Assembly (NCBI GenBank): GCA_900471525.1
Contig: UCEZ01000012.1
Location: forward strand, 36,934-100,933
Direction: 5' to 3'
Length of the DNA: 64,000 nt
From: Hyphomicrobiales bacterium
Lineage (GTDB): Bacteria > Pseudomonadota > Alphaproteobacteria > Rhizobiales > Rhizobiaceae
This document shows positions 17,153 to 25,100 of this stretch, one piece after another; positions within the stretch are counted from its first letter, which is position 1; each line of letters starts with the position of its first letter. The notes under the pieces are model-generated. The model saw only the letters and a program-made list of their open reading frames with translations, did no database searches and was not told the DNA's origin. Made by a program: the position numbers and the translations under genes.

Positions 17153-19801
17153 TCACGCTGCCTTCCTGGATTTTCCGAGACGCTTGATGGCGTGTTCAAG
17201 CGGCCGCTGACCGTCGCAATAATCCTGCCATGCCGAGCTTTTCGCAAGCAGCGCGGGCACAGTGCGAACCGTGAACCGCATGGGATCAAGGTCCGCTTTG
17301 ACCTGAGTCCATGTCAGCGGCATCGACACGGTGGCGCCCGGCCGCGCCCGCGGCGAAAGTGGCGCCACCGCTGTCGCCATGCGATCGTTGCGCAGGTAGT
17401 CGAGAAAGATCCGCCCCTCGCGCTGGTTCTTCGCCATCTTGATCAAGTAGAGGTCCGGATTGTCGCGGGCCATCTGTTCGCAGACGTCATGGGCAAAGCC
17501 CTTCGCTATATCCCAGTTGAGTTTCTTGCCCTTTGATACGGCAAGAGGCGTCACCACATGCAACCCCTTGCCGCCCGTCGTCTTGCAGAAGCTGACGAGC
17601 CCAAGTTCCTCCAGCCGGTCACGGATTTCGCGGGCGGCTTCGACGACGGTGGAGAATTCGACGTCAGGACCGGGGTCTAGGTCGAACACCAGACGGCCAG
17701 GCACTTCCGGCTGACTGGGCTCACAATTCCATGGATGCAGCTCGACACCGCCGATCTGGGCGATGGCCGCCAAGCCTTCGACGCGGTCGATCTGCAGGTA
17801 AGGCTTCTTGTCGCCAAACACCGTGACCAATTCCAGCAGGTTCGATGTCCCCGGCATGGCATGCCGCTGAAAGAACTGCTCTCCGCCGATGCCGTCCGGT
17901 GTGCGAATGATCGAGCAGGGGCGTCCCTTGATGTGGTCGATCAGCCAGGAGCCGACGGCTTCGTGATAGTGCGCCAAATCCACCTTAGTCACCGGCTCTC
18001 CGTCACCGGCATCCGGCCATAGCGGCTTGTCGGGACTGGAGATCATGACGCCCATAACCTCTACCTTCGCGCCCCTGCGGAAACGCTTTGGCGCCGGCTT
18101 CGACGTCTCGGGATCGGGCACCTCGGTTTTGGCTGGTGAGGCCGGCTTCTCGGCCTCCACTTCCGCCGCGGGCTTATCTTCCCGCAAGCCCTTGAATGCG
18201 GCTTGGCGCACTTGGCCATCGGCCGTCCAGCCGGCAAACTCGATCTCGGCGACGAGTTCTGGTTTCAGCCAGACGATATCGGGACTCTTCTTCGGCGCCC
18301 CAATCCCTGTGAACGGCGACTTGGATGTCTCCTTTTCCTGCAGCTTGGGGAGCAGCGTCTCGACGATCTTGGCGCCATAGCCCGTACCGACGCGCCCGAC
18401 ATAGACAAAGTGGTCGCCGCGATTGACGCCGACGAGCAGGGAGCGGAACTTGCCGTTGGTTTTGGCATAGGCGCCGATGACCACCTCGTACCCTGCCCTG
18501 CATTTAGATTTCGCCCAGGTTTCCGTGCGGCCTGACTGATAGGGAGCGTCGCCCTGCTTGGAGACAATCCCTTCCAGCGACAAACGGCAGGCGGATCTCA
18601 GAACCGCATCGCCGCCGGTCTCGAAATGCTCGACGAAGCGCAGACGCGGATCCTCGCCGGCGTCCGACAACAGCGACGCAAGCCGTTGCTTCCGCTCTGT
18701 GAGCGGCAGCTCACGCAGATCTGCCTCGCCGACGAAAAGCAGATCGAAGGCAAAGTACACCAGATCGTCGGTCTTTCCTTCCGACAGCGCCGCCTGTAGC
18801 GCGGCAAAATCCGGGGCGCCGTTTTCGTCGAGCGCGCAGATTTCTCCATCGATGATGGCATCGGGAAGAGCCGAGGCTGACGTGGCGATGGCCGGGTATT
18901 TGGCGGTCCAATCCAGGCCCTTGCGGGTTTTCAGGGTTGCGTCACCATTCTCAATACGCATCTGGATGCGATAGCCGTCGAACTTGATCTCATGGATCCA
19001 GCCGTCGGCAGATGGCGGGCGCGCCAGGGTTTCGCAGAGCTGCGGCAAAATGAAATCCGGCATGGCGGATTTCGTCCGCTTCGCAGCTGCCGACTTTTTC
19101 GTGGTCTTCACACCCGCTTTGCGGTCCTCGGCGGCAAGACCGTGATTACTGTCCCACACCGCATCCGCCTCGAGGTCGCCATTCTGCAGCATGAATGGCT
19201 TGGGCTTCCTGCCTTTTCCGGCTGCGATCGCCTCCATCGTCCGGCTGGAAGCCACGGACGTATTATTTTCCGCCAGGACGGCCGCTCCGTTTTCCTCGAC
19301 CGAGAAGTCGTCGTGATGCTTGATAAGAAGCCAGTTGGTCCGTTTGCCGCCATCGCGATCATGGCGCATGCGCACGAGGACGAAGCTACCGTGCAGCCGC
19401 TTGCCCTCAAGGGTGAACTTGAAATCACCTTTCGCGAGCGCCTCCTCCGGAGTCTTGTTGCCTTCAGGCTCCCAGTAACCGCGATCCCACAGCATGACCG
19501 TGCCGCCGCCATATTGGCCTTTTGGGATGGTGCCTTCGAAATCGCCATAGTCGAGCGGGTGATCTTCGACTTCGACGGCCAACCGCTTGTCGTGTGGGTC
19601 CAGCGAAGGACCCTTGGTCACCGCCCAGGATTTGAAGACACCATCGAGTTCGAGTCGAAGGTCGTAGTGCAGACGGGTCGCATCGTGCTTCTGGATCACG
19701 AACCGCCGACGGTTCGACGACTTCACCTGCGTCTCGCCACTTGGCTCGCCCGTTTTCTTGAAATCGCGCTTGGCACGGTATGTCGAAAGATTGTCGACCA
19801 T
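17153..19801 (-). CDS. ligD: ATP-dependent DNA ligase D (non-homologous end joining)
   Basis: 882 aa from the ATG at 19801, with GGAGGGAG upstream; the longer open frame across dinB's start is not coding. Order of domains: phosphoesterase (about 30-190, [19 protein letters not shown]), ligase with the adenylation lysine in EIKFDGYR (about 265), OB fold, and a C-terminal primase-polymerase domain (about 590-860, with VFDLDPGP as the metal-binding motif). It seals and fills double-strand ends together with Ku, which is not encoded in this window. It diverges from dinB. Confidence 0.95.
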   Translation of the reverse strand: MVDNLSTYRAKRDFKKTGEPSGETQVKSSNRRRFVIQKHDATRLHYDLRLELDGVFKSWAVTKGPSLDPHDKRLAVEVEDHPLDYGDFEGTIPKGQYGGGTVMLWDRGYWEPEGNKTPEEALAKGDFKFTLEGKRLHGSFVLVRMRHDRDGGKRTNWLLIKHHDDFSVEENGAAVLAENNTSVASSRTMEAIAAGKGRKPKPFMLQNGDLEADAVWDSNHGLAAEDRKAGVKTTKKSAAAKRTKSAMPDFILPQLCETLARPPSADGWIHEIKFDGYRIQMRIENGDATLKTRKGLDWTAKYPAIATSASALPDAIIDGEICALDENGAPDFAALQAALSEGKTDDLVYFAFDLLFVGEADLRELPLTERKQRLASLLSDAGEDPRLRFVEHFETGGDAVLRSACRLSLEGIVSKQGDAPYQSGRTETWAKSKCRAGYEVVIGAYAKTNGKFRSLLVGVNRGDHFVYVGRVGTGYGAKIVETLLPKLQEKETSKSPFTGIGAPKKSPDIVWLKPELVAEIEFAGWTADGQVRQAAFKGLREDKPAAEVEAEKPASPAKTEVPDPETSKPAPKRFRRGAKVEVMGVMISSPDKPLWPDAGDGEPVTKVDLAHYHEAVGSWLIDHIKGRPCSIIRTPDGIGGEQFFQRHAMPGTSNLLELVTVFGDKKPYLQIDRVEGLAAIAQIGGVELHPWNCEPSQPEVPGRLVFDLDPGPDVEFSTVVEAAREIRDRLEELGLVSFCKTTGGKGLHVVTPLAVSKGKKLNWDIAKGFAHDVCEQMARDNPDLYLIKMAKNQREGRIFLDYLRNDRMATAVAPLSPRARPGATVSMPLTWTQVKADLDPMRFTVRTVPALLAKSSAWQDYCDGQRPLEHAIKRLGKSRKAA

Positions 19802-19923
19802 GAACTCCAGGCTCCCTCCTGCTTGTTGATGTCCCAGGATCAAAACGCCGTGGTAGGCCAGTAGTTTCACCGCTTCGAGGACTGAGTAAACGGAGTTGTT
19901 GATATCGCCGAGAACACTGCTAT

Positions 19924-19938
19924 GTTCTCTCTTTGTTT
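19924..19938 (+). promoter_or_regulatory. Candidate LexA (SOS) box between ligD and dinB
   Basis: GTTCTCTCTTTGTTT matches the alphaproteobacterial direct-repeat box GTTC-N7-GTTC with one mismatch at the last base. It is 58 bases upstream of the dinB start. Induction by DNA damage would fit both neighbours but the site is imperfect. Confidence 0.4.
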
Positions 19939-19996
19939 CGCTGTAAACAGTCAAACGAGATGTGCTGACTCTGCAGCCTTTCTTGTTGAAGCCGCC

Positions 19997-21097
19997 ATGA
20001 ACGATATGAGCAACATCCCGGTCCGGAAAATCGTCCATGTCGACATGGATGCCTTTTACGCGTCGGTCGAACAGCGAGACAATCCGGATCTTCGTGGCAA
20101 GCCGCTCGCGGTCGGTGGATCCGCGGCGCGCGGCGTGGTGGCCGCCGCAAGCTATGAGGCACGCGCCTTCGGTGTCCATTCCGCCATGCCGTCGGTCACA
20201 GCAAAACGGAAATGTCCGGACCTGATTTTCGTGCCGCCGCGCTTCGACGTCTACAAGGCGGTTTCCCAGCAAATCCGCGAAATCTTCGCCGAATACACCC
20301 CGCTGATCGAGCCGCTATCCCTCGACGAGGCCTATCTCGATGTCACCGAGAACTTGAAGGGCATGGAAATCGCCACCGAGATTGCGCTGGAGATCCGTGC
20401 GAAGATCAAACAGGTCACCGGGCTCAACGCCTCAGCCGGCATTTCCTACAACAAGTTTCTCGCCAAGATGGCCAGCGACCTCAACAAACCCAATGGCCAA
20501 GCCGTCATCACGCCGAAGAACGGACCAGGCTTTGTCGAAACCCTGCCCGTCAAGAAATTCCACGGTGTCGGGCCGGCGACGGCCGAGCGCATGCGCAAAT
20601 ACGGGATCGAAACCGGGCTCGATCTGAAATCGAAGTCGCTCGCCTTCCTGCAGGAGCATTTCGGGAAGTCCGGCCCGTATTTCTATGGCATCGCCCGCGG
20701 TATCGACGAGCGCCAGGTCAAACCCGACCGCATCCGCAAATCGGTCGGAGCTGAAGACACATTTGTTGAGGACATCGATGACCTCGAACGGGCGACGGCA
20801 GAGCTGAAGTCGCTTGCCGAGAAGGTCTGGCGCCACTGCGAGTCACAGGGAATTGGCGGCAAGACGGTAACGGTCAAAATCAAATACTCGGATTTTACCC
20901 AGGCGACGCGCAGTCGGACCGGCACAGTGCCCTTCGCCAACATGGCGGATGTCTTCGAGGCGGCATCCGGACTTCTGGCAACCGTCTATCCCTTTAAGCT
21001 GTCCGTGCGCCTGTTGGGCGTGACGCTCTCGTCGCTGACCAACGATCAGGCCAGCACCGCGATCGAGGAACAGCCGCAACTCGATCTCAACCTGTAG
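19997..21097 (+). CDS. dinB: DNA polymerase IV (translesion, Y family)
   Basis: 366 aa from the ATG at 19997; an ATG at 20006 is also possible. The Y-family signature [17 protein letters not shown] opens the palm, with [10 protein letters not shown] (catalytic Asp-Glu) near 105, then thumb, little-finger and a short C-terminal tail without a classical strong clamp-binding motif except QPQLDLNL at the end, which resembles a beta-clamp peptide. It copies damaged DNA with low fidelity. Many rhizobial plasmids carry extra dinB copies. Confidence 0.94.
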   Translation: MNDMSNIPVRKIVHVDMDAFYASVEQRDNPDLRGKPLAVGGSAARGVVAAASYEARAFGVHSAMPSVTAKRKCPDLIFVPPRFDVYKAVSQQIREIFAEYTPLIEPLSLDEAYLDVTENLKGMEIATEIALEIRAKIKQVTGLNASAGISYNKFLAKMASDLNKPNGQAVITPKNGPGFVETLPVKKFHGVGPATAERMRKYGIETGLDLKSKSLAFLQEHFGKSGPYFYGIARGIDERQVKPDRIRKSVGAEDTFVEDIDDLERATAELKSLAEKVWRHCESQGIGGKTVTVKIKYSDFTQATRSRTGTVPFANMADVFEAASGLLATVYPFKLSVRLLGVTLSSLTNDQASTAIEEQPQLDLNL

Positions 21098-21114
21098 CAA
21101 GAACAAGGTTCGTA

Positions 21115-21272
21115 AAAACGAAAAAGCCTGCCGCGGGAGGAGGTGCGGCAGGCTTTCCGAAAAGAACCGAACAGCGACGGGAGGAGGAGTGCCGCTGCTC
21201 CGACAGACGTCCCTGGGAGGAGGAGTGGGCCGTCTGAAAGTCGAAGCTTTGCGGGAGGAGGTGCATCGCTTC
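21115..21272 (-). ncRNA. Array of four CCUCCUCCC-loop small RNAs (cuckoo/CcsR type)
   Basis: Four consecutive hairpins on the minus strand (about 21242-21272, 21205-21236, 21168-21200, 21123-21156) each present CCTCCTCCC in the loop. Stems are up to 12 perfect base pairs; the second folds fully only on the minus strand because of a G-U pair that is A-C on the other. The last hairpin is followed by TTTTTCGTTTTT, so it doubles as a terminator. In Rhodobacter sphaeroides the CcsR1-4 RNAs have the same tandem form and follow a DUF1127 gene, exactly as here. The loop is an anti-Shine-Dalgarno sequence. Confidence 0.82.
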
Positions 21273-21282
21273 AATACTGCTT

Positions 21283-21310
21283 ATCATACACCGATCGCGG
21301 ACAGGGCCAA
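21283..21310 (-). promoter_or_regulatory. Promoter candidate of the small-RNA array
   Basis: On the minus strand TTGGCC (21305-21310) and TATGAT (21283-21288) are separated by 16 bases. Transcription would begin about seven bases on, right at the first hairpin. Confidence 0.5.
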
Positions 21311-21405
21311 TGTCTCATGCTGCACTTCAGCTATGCAAGGAAGACAAGTCTGAAAGGTCACTGAGCGAACGAGGAACCAAGCGACTTAGACCTGCGAACT
21401 CGACG

Positions 21406-21433
21406 CAAAAACGCCCGCATCATCAGCGGGCGT
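21406..21433 (-). terminator. Rho-independent terminator after the DUF1127 gene
   Basis: Minus strand ACGCCCGC-TGATGAT-GCGGGCGT followed by TTTT. It separates the DUF1127 gene from the hairpin array. Confidence 0.8.
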
Positions 21434-21464
21434 CGAGCAGTCTTAGAGACCAGATGCTGTGCGG

Positions 21465-21611
21465 TTAGCGCACGATCGATGCGCGGGCAACGTTGCGGAT
21501 GTCGGCGCGGTCGATACCGAGGTCCTGCAGTTCGCGGCCAGTCAAGCGTCCGAGTTCGGTGACGGCCTGACGATACTTGCGCCAATTGTTGAAAGAGCGT
21601 GCTACGTTCAT
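21465..21611 (-). CDS. DUF1127 small arginine-rich protein (CcaF1-like)
   Basis: 48 aa, too short for routine gene callers. It begins MNVARSFNNWRKYRQAVTEL and continues with the family core GRLTGRELQDLGIDRADI then ending ARASIVR, a clear DUF1127 protein. GGAAGGGGAT lies ahead of the ATG. In Rhodobacter such a protein (CcaF1) is an RNA-binding factor that affects CcsR maturation; that function is transferred here by context and similarity. A GGAAC-N16-CGTC element upstream could be an EcfG-type promoter. Confidence 0.88.
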   Translation of the reverse strand: MNVARSFNNWRKYRQAVTELGRLTGRELQDLGIDRADIRNVARASIVR

Positions 21612-21637
21612 GATAATCCCCTTCCTGAGAGCTATGT

Positions 21638-21662
21638 GACGTCAGCAACCTTGCTTGGTTCC
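21638..21662 (-). promoter_or_regulatory. EcfG-like promoter of the DUF1127 gene
   Basis: Minus strand GGAAC (21658-21662), 16 bases, then CGTC (21638-21641). The consensus for the general-stress sigma factor is GGAAC-N16/17-CGTT, so one base differs. Confidence 0.42.
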
Positions 21663-21770
21663 GGCGTCGTTTCGATGATTGGAATATAGGCATTTCAATC
21701 GGTTTAAAACAGAGACAATCCCTCACTCCACCTATGCGCAAGACGCATAGGATTTCCTTTTCCGGAGGAC

Positions 21771-21953
21771 ATGGCCCCCCGATTAAAGGTCGTCGGACGC
21801 CGACGCGTGAAAGCGCCGTCTCCGGCAGCGCGAGGTCCCGCAGGCGATCAAGCGGCTCGCCAAATCGTCGAAGCAGGCCGCTTGAACGCGCGGTCCATCA
21901 AATACCATAGCGCCGATCGAGTTCTTTCAGCGCGGACTGTACCTCATCGATAG
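21771..21953 (+). CDS. Doubtful small ORF with good ribosome-binding site
   Basis: 60 codons starting MAPRLKVVGRRRVKAPSP after CCGGAGGAC. Its end overlaps the opposite-strand gene at 21898. Another frame inside the same stretch ends in AIKRLAKSSKQAA, which looks more protein-like, so this may be the remnant of a frameshifted small basic protein. No family recognised. Confidence 0.25.
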   Translation: MAPRLKVVGRRRVKAPSPAARGPAGDQAARQIVEAGRLNARSIKYHSADRVLSARTVPHR

Positions 21954-22176
21954 AAATCGGCTCTGGCATTCCCGGCACCTGCCGGAGGGCCGGCTTGGAA
22001 TCGATAGCGTAAAAGTCGGAGGCCCAGGCCGCGAGGATCGTTCGCTTATCATCGACGGAAAGAGCCGGCGCTCTCACCACATCGATTGGCCGCCGAAGCT
22101 GCAGACCCTGAAGCAAGACCGCTGGTCCCATCGCCATGGCGCTGCTAGCCGCCTGCTGCAACATGTCGTGCGTCAT
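21898..22176 (-). CDS. Uncharacterised 92-aa protein
   Basis: Starts MTHDMLQQAASSAMAMGPAV; the middle contains LSVDDKRTILAAWASDFYAI and the end EVQSALKELDRRYG. The protein appears soluble and mostly helical. It is third in a minus-strand run after hsp20 and a DUF982 gene, ten bases behind the latter, which suggests one stress-linked transcript. I do not recognise a function. Confidence 0.6.
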   Translation of the reverse strand: MTHDMLQQAASSAMAMGPAVLLQGLQLRRPIDVVRAPALSVDDKRTILAAWASDFYAIDSKPALRQVPGMPEPISIDEVQSALKELDRRYGI

Positions 22177-22185
22177 CGGGCCACC

Positions 22186-22485
22186 TCACTGTACGTGTGG
22201 ATCCCGGTCACGCCGCAGGCGTGTGGCCGCGATCATATTGGTTTCCGGCGCCAGCAGATCGTGTTTCTCAGCGAAGGCCGCAAATAGGCCACGCACGGTT
22301 TCCGCTTCAATCTCGCCACGCAGTGCCGCACTGCAGGCCTTGAGGGCAATCGCATGCGCGCTGTCCCTGAGTGACGTCGGGCACTCGGAAAGATGCCGGT
22401 AGGCATCCATGACGCTGCGAACCTCTGATGGGTAGCCAAGGCCGACGAGAATGGAAACAGGCTGTCTAAACATATCGGGTTTCAT
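22186..22485 (-). CDS. DUF982 domain protein
   Basis: 99 aa with the DUF982 pattern: VSILVGLGYPSEVRSVMDAY, RHLSECP, then AIALKACSAALRGEIEAETV and FAAFAEKH. The family is small, frequent in rhizobia and functionally unknown. It lies between hsp20 and the 92-aa gene on the same strand. Confidence 0.72.
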   Translation of the reverse strand: MKPDMFRQPVSILVGLGYPSEVRSVMDAYRHLSECPTSLRDSAHAIALKACSAALRGEIEAETVRGLFAAFAEKHDLLAPETNMIAATRLRRDRDPHVQ

Positions 22486-22559
22486 CGCTCTCTCCTTCCC
22501 AACCCGGAATGTTGATGGGCGCCGCAGTGACGGCGCCCTTGTTGAGCGGACAATGCAGG

Positions 22560-23033
22560 TTAAGCCGCCTTGTGCGCTTCGATCTGCGCGGGAGCAGCAG
22601 ACATCAAACCAGCAGCGCTCTCGATCGAGATCTTGCGCGGCTTCAGTGCCTCGGGGATCTCCCGAACCAGATCGATCGACAGGAGTCCGTTGCTGAGGTC
22701 CGCCCCGTTCACCCGGACGTGGTCGGCGAGTTCGAACCGGTGCTCGAACGGCCGGCCGGCAATGCCGCGATGCAGGTAGCCCTCGGCAGCCGCTTCCTGC
22801 TTCTTGCCGGTGACTGTCAGTAGATTGGATTGGAAGGTGATGTCGAGTTCGTCCTGGGTGAAGCCCGCGACCGCGATCGAAATCCGGTAGGTGTCGTCAC
22901 CGGTCTTGACGATGTCATAGGGCGGCCAGTCACTGATCGACCGGGCGCGCTGGGCGTTTTCCAGAAGATTGAAAACCCGGTCGAAGCCGACGCTGGAACG
23001 GAACAGAGGTGCATAGTCGTAAGATGTTGCCAT
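22560..23033 (-). CDS. Small heat-shock protein, Hsp20/alpha-crystallin family (class A type)
   Basis: 157 aa from the ATG at 23033; the ATG two codons earlier at 23039 is too close to the GGAGG site and is buried in the thermometer hairpin. Starts MATSYDYAPLFRSSVGFDRV, with the alpha-crystallin domain about 40-130 (YRISIAVAGFTQDELDI, GIAGRPFEHRFELADHVRV) and a C-terminal anchoring region near IPEALKPRKI. It holds denatured proteins for refolding. The leader is a ROSE element and a heat-shock promoter lies above it, so expression should be heat-inducible at two levels. Confidence 0.93.
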   Translation of the reverse strand: MATSYDYAPLFRSSVGFDRVFNLLENAQRARSISDWPPYDIVKTGDDTYRISIAVAGFTQDELDITFQSNLLTVTGKKQEAAAEGYLHRGIAGRPFEHRFELADHVRVNGADLSNGLLSIDLVREIPEALKPRKISIESAAGLMSAAPAQIEAHKAA

Positions 23034-23117
23034 AGCCATATCCTCCTTGAGCAACATGGATATAGAAGCGCCGAAAGCGGCGCTCCCAGCAAGGCCAGCC
23101 CTGATTCAGCAGCTGGC
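23034..23117 (-). promoter_or_regulatory. ROSE-type RNA thermometer in the hsp20 leader
   Basis: Three hairpins on the minus strand: 23094-23117 (GCCAGC/GCTGGC), 23065-23085 (GAGCGCCG/CGGCGCTT) and 23036-23059. The last contains TTGCTC facing the GGAGGA ribosome-binding site, with one unpaired G, the hallmark of ROSE elements in rhizobial small heat-shock genes. Confidence 0.78.
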
Positions 23118-23123
23118 GACAAT

Positions 23124-23156
23124 CGATTTGGTTTTTGAGAATTTCGGATTCAAGAG
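23124..23156 (-). promoter_or_regulatory. RpoH-type heat-shock promoter of hsp20
   Basis: Minus strand CTCTTGAAT (23148-23156) resembles the -35 CNCTTGAAA, and CCAAATCG (23124-23131) resembles the -10 CCCCATNT at a spacing of 16 bases. Position just above the ROSE leader fits. Confidence 0.5.
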
Positions 23157-23257
23157 TAGCGGCAGAAAAAAATTTGCTCGTTTTCGGCTTCAGCACACCA
23201 GCTTAATCCTCCTCATAAACGGCCGCATTATCCTGAGCTTCGTGCACGACTTCTCGG

Positions 23258-24151
23258 TCAGGCGATGCCCTTGCCGCCGGTGACACCATAGACCTCACCG
23301 TTGATGAAGCTTGCTTCCGACGATGCAAGCAGGACGAACACGGGAGCCAGTTCAACCGGCTGGCCGGGCCGGCCAAAGTCGCTGTCCTTGCCGAAGTTCT
23401 TCACCTTCTCGTCGGGCTGCCCGCCACTCGGCTGGAGAACCGTCCAGACCGGTCCGGGTGCGACGACATTGGCGCGAATGCCACGCTCAATCAGCTGCTT
23501 GGCAAGGGCCTTCGTATAGGCAACGATACCGGCCTTTGTCGTGGCATAGTCGAGCAAGATCGGTGACGGCTGATAAGCCTGGATGGAGGCTGTGGTGATC
23601 ACCGCTGATCCCGCCGGCATATACGGCACGGCGGCTTGTGCGATCCAGTGGAGCGCATAGAGATTGGTCTTCATCGTTTTGTCGAAATCTTCCGTAGACA
23701 ACTCCTCGATCTTTTCGCGGTATTGCTGATGGCCGGCATTGATGACGAGGATATCGAGGCCACCTAGGCCAGAAACGGTTCTGTCGACCAGTTCTTTGCA
23801 CCAGGACTCGTCCGTGATGTCGCCCGGAAGCGCGACGACCTTGCGGCCCTCGGCTCCGATAAGGCTCGTCACCTCCCTGGCATCCGCCTCTTCATCCGGA
23901 AGGTAAGCAATCGCGACGTCGGCACCCTCGCGGGCAAAGGCGATTGCCGCGGCACGGCCAATGCCAGAATCGCCGCCGGTCACGAGTGCCTTCCTGCCAG
24001 CGAGCTTCCCCGACCCGCGATAACTTTCCTCGCCGTGATCCGGCGTGGGATCCATCTTGCGGGCGAGGCCAGGCGCCTGTTGCGGTTGGTCTGGGAAAGG
24101 CGGTGCTGGATAAAGCGTGCGAGGATCGTACATGGAGGTCTTGTCGCTCAT
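23258..24151 (-). CDS. Short-chain dehydrogenase, general-stress type
   Basis: 297 aa. A proline-rich N-terminal extension (DPRTLYPAPPFPDQPQQ) precedes the Rossmann motif TGGDSGIGRA, the NAG motif (INAGHQ), catalytic Ser in TTASIQAY and Y-A-T-T-K. This is the YhdF/GsiB-neighbour class of SDRs often found in bacterial general stress regulons. An EcfG promoter (GGAAC-N16-CGTT) lies upstream on its strand. It diverges from the small basic protein gene at 24297. Confidence 0.88.
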   Translation of the reverse strand: MSDKTSMYDPRTLYPAPPFPDQPQQAPGLARKMDPTPDHGEESYRGSGKLAGRKALVTGGDSGIGRAAAIAFAREGADVAIAYLPDEEADAREVTSLIGAEGRKVVALPGDITDESWCKELVDRTVSGLGGLDILVINAGHQQYREKIEELSTEDFDKTMKTNLYALHWIAQAAVPYMPAGSAVITTASIQAYQPSPILLDYATTKAGIVAYTKALAKQLIERGIRANVVAPGPVWTVLQPSGGQPDEKVKNFGKDSDFGRPGQPVELAPVFVLLASSEASFINGEVYGVTGGKGIA

Positions 24152-24198
24152 AATGACACCTAAAATTTTGCGAATTGCATGCGGAATGACTGTCTGCG

Positions 24199-24223
24199 AA
24201 CGCCCGTTTCATCCCTTTGTTCC
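24199..24223 (-). promoter_or_regulatory. EcfG (general stress) promoter of the SDR gene
   Basis: Minus strand GGAAC (24219-24223), 16 bases, CGTT (24199-24202): a perfect match to the consensus, 48 bases upstream of the start. Confidence 0.7.
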
Positions 24224-24240
24224 TGTGACGGCGTCGGCTC

Positions 24241-24265
24241 GGAACAAACTTTTTGCGTTGTCGTT
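24241..24265 (+). promoter_or_regulatory. EcfG (general stress) promoter of the small basic protein gene
   Basis: GGAAC (24241-24245), 16 bases, CGTT (24262-24265): a perfect match, divergent from the promoter at 24199-24223 with only 17 bases between the two. Confidence 0.7.
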
Positions 24266-24296
24266 CGTTCTGATTATCAACGAAGGAGGAAATGTC

Positions 24297-24617
24297 ATGC
24301 CCCGTGGTGACAAGTCCAAGTACACCGACAAGCAGGAACGCAAGGCCGACCACATAGCCGAAAGCTACGAAGACCGTGGCGTATCCGAGAAGGAAGCCGA
24401 GCGCCGAGCCTGGGCGACCGTCAATAAGGATGATGGCGGCGGCAAGAAGGCCGGCGGTTCCGGACAAGGCAAGCATACCGGTCATCCGGCCGCCCACAAA
24501 GGCGGCGAGAAGGGCGGCAAGGCGGCAGCGTCGCGATCGGCCGCAGATCGTTCGGCTTCGGCAAAGAAGGCGGCGGCGACGCGGAAACGGAACCCCGAGC
24601 CCCGCGCCCATCATTGA
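24297..24617 (+). CDS. Small basic stress-linked protein (often annotated plasmid stabilization protein)
   Basis: 106 aa from the ATG at 24297, after GGAGGAAATGTC. It starts MPRGDKSKYTDKQERKADHI and continues with SEKEAERRAWATVNK, a conserved motif of a widespread small alphaproteobacterial family. The second half is a low-complexity Lys/Ala/Gly tail (GGGKKAGGSGQGKH, KKAAATRKR) that should be unstructured and could bind nucleic acid. The usual annotation has no mechanism behind it. Placement behind a perfect EcfG promoter makes it a general-stress gene. Confidence 0.75.
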   Translation: MPRGDKSKYTDKQERKADHIAESYEDRGVSEKEAERRAWATVNKDDGGGKKAGGSGQGKHTGHPAAHKGGEKGGKAAASRSAADRSASAKKAAATRKRNPEPRAHH

Positions 24618-24673
24618 TCGGTTTTGTCCCATGACGGAGCAGACGCTACATCCCAACAGCCGACGGTTTCCTG

Positions 24674-25072
24674 ATGGTCTTGAGGCAGGGAGACGACGTG
24701 CTTGCCCGGCTGGGAACGCTGATGGTCGACGAAGACATAGCTTCGGCCATGCTTTCTGGATTCGGGTTCGCTGGCCAGATCACCTTCGGCTTCTTCGATT
24801 TCGAAGCCCGCGAATACAAGCCGAAGACCTATGAAAACCTTGAGGTGACCAACTTGACGGGCTCGCTTGCCTGGAAGGATGGAAAACCGCTGCCGCATCT
24901 GCACGCAACCGCCGGCAGCTCTTCCTTCGAAGCGGTCGGTGGTCACCTGTTGGCGCTGGAGGTCGGTCGCGGTTCGATGGAGCTCCATGTGACTATACTG
25001 AGAGACCGGCTTGAACGGTCCACCGACGCGTCGATTGGCGCCAACGTCCTGCAACTCGGTCCGGCCGGTTGA
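24674..25072 (+). CDS. PPC (DUF296) domain protein, possible frameshift at the start
   Basis: 132 aa from the ATG at 24674. GDDVLARLGTLMVDEDIASA, GFAGQITFGFFDFEAREYKP, PLPHLHATAGSSSF and GRGSMELHVTILRD match the plants-and-prokaryotes conserved (PPC/DUF296) fold, including the histidine pair HLHA. In-frame codons upstream read RRYIPTADGFL, which belongs to the family but ends at a stop just before, while an ATG at 24631 is in another frame. So the gene either starts late or has lost its start by a small frameshift. Function unknown; the family may bind DNA or a small ligand. Confidence 0.65.
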   Translation: MVLRQGDDVLARLGTLMVDEDIASAMLSGFGFAGQITFGFFDFEAREYKPKTYENLEVTNLTGSLAWKDGKPLPHLHATAGSSSFEAVGGHLLALEVGRGSMELHVTILRDRLERSTDASIGANVLQLGPAG

Positions 25073-25100
25073 GACACGAGGCTCGCTAGGCTGCCTCGTT

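Noticed and set aside
19912..19927. GAAC-N8-GTTC dyad as a LexA site
   Set aside because: The spacing fits neither the alphaproteobacterial direct repeat (GTTC-N7-GTTC) nor the Gram-positive palindrome.
19802..20272. N-terminal extension of LigD
   Set aside because: It is antisense to the start of dinB and encodes no conserved segment; a strong ribosome-binding site precedes the ATG at 19801.
21121..21272. GGGAGGAGG repeats as ribosome-binding sites of tiny plus-strand genes
   Set aside because: Each lies in the loop of a stable hairpin and none is followed by a useful start; on the minus strand they read CCUCCUCCC with better stems and a terminator.
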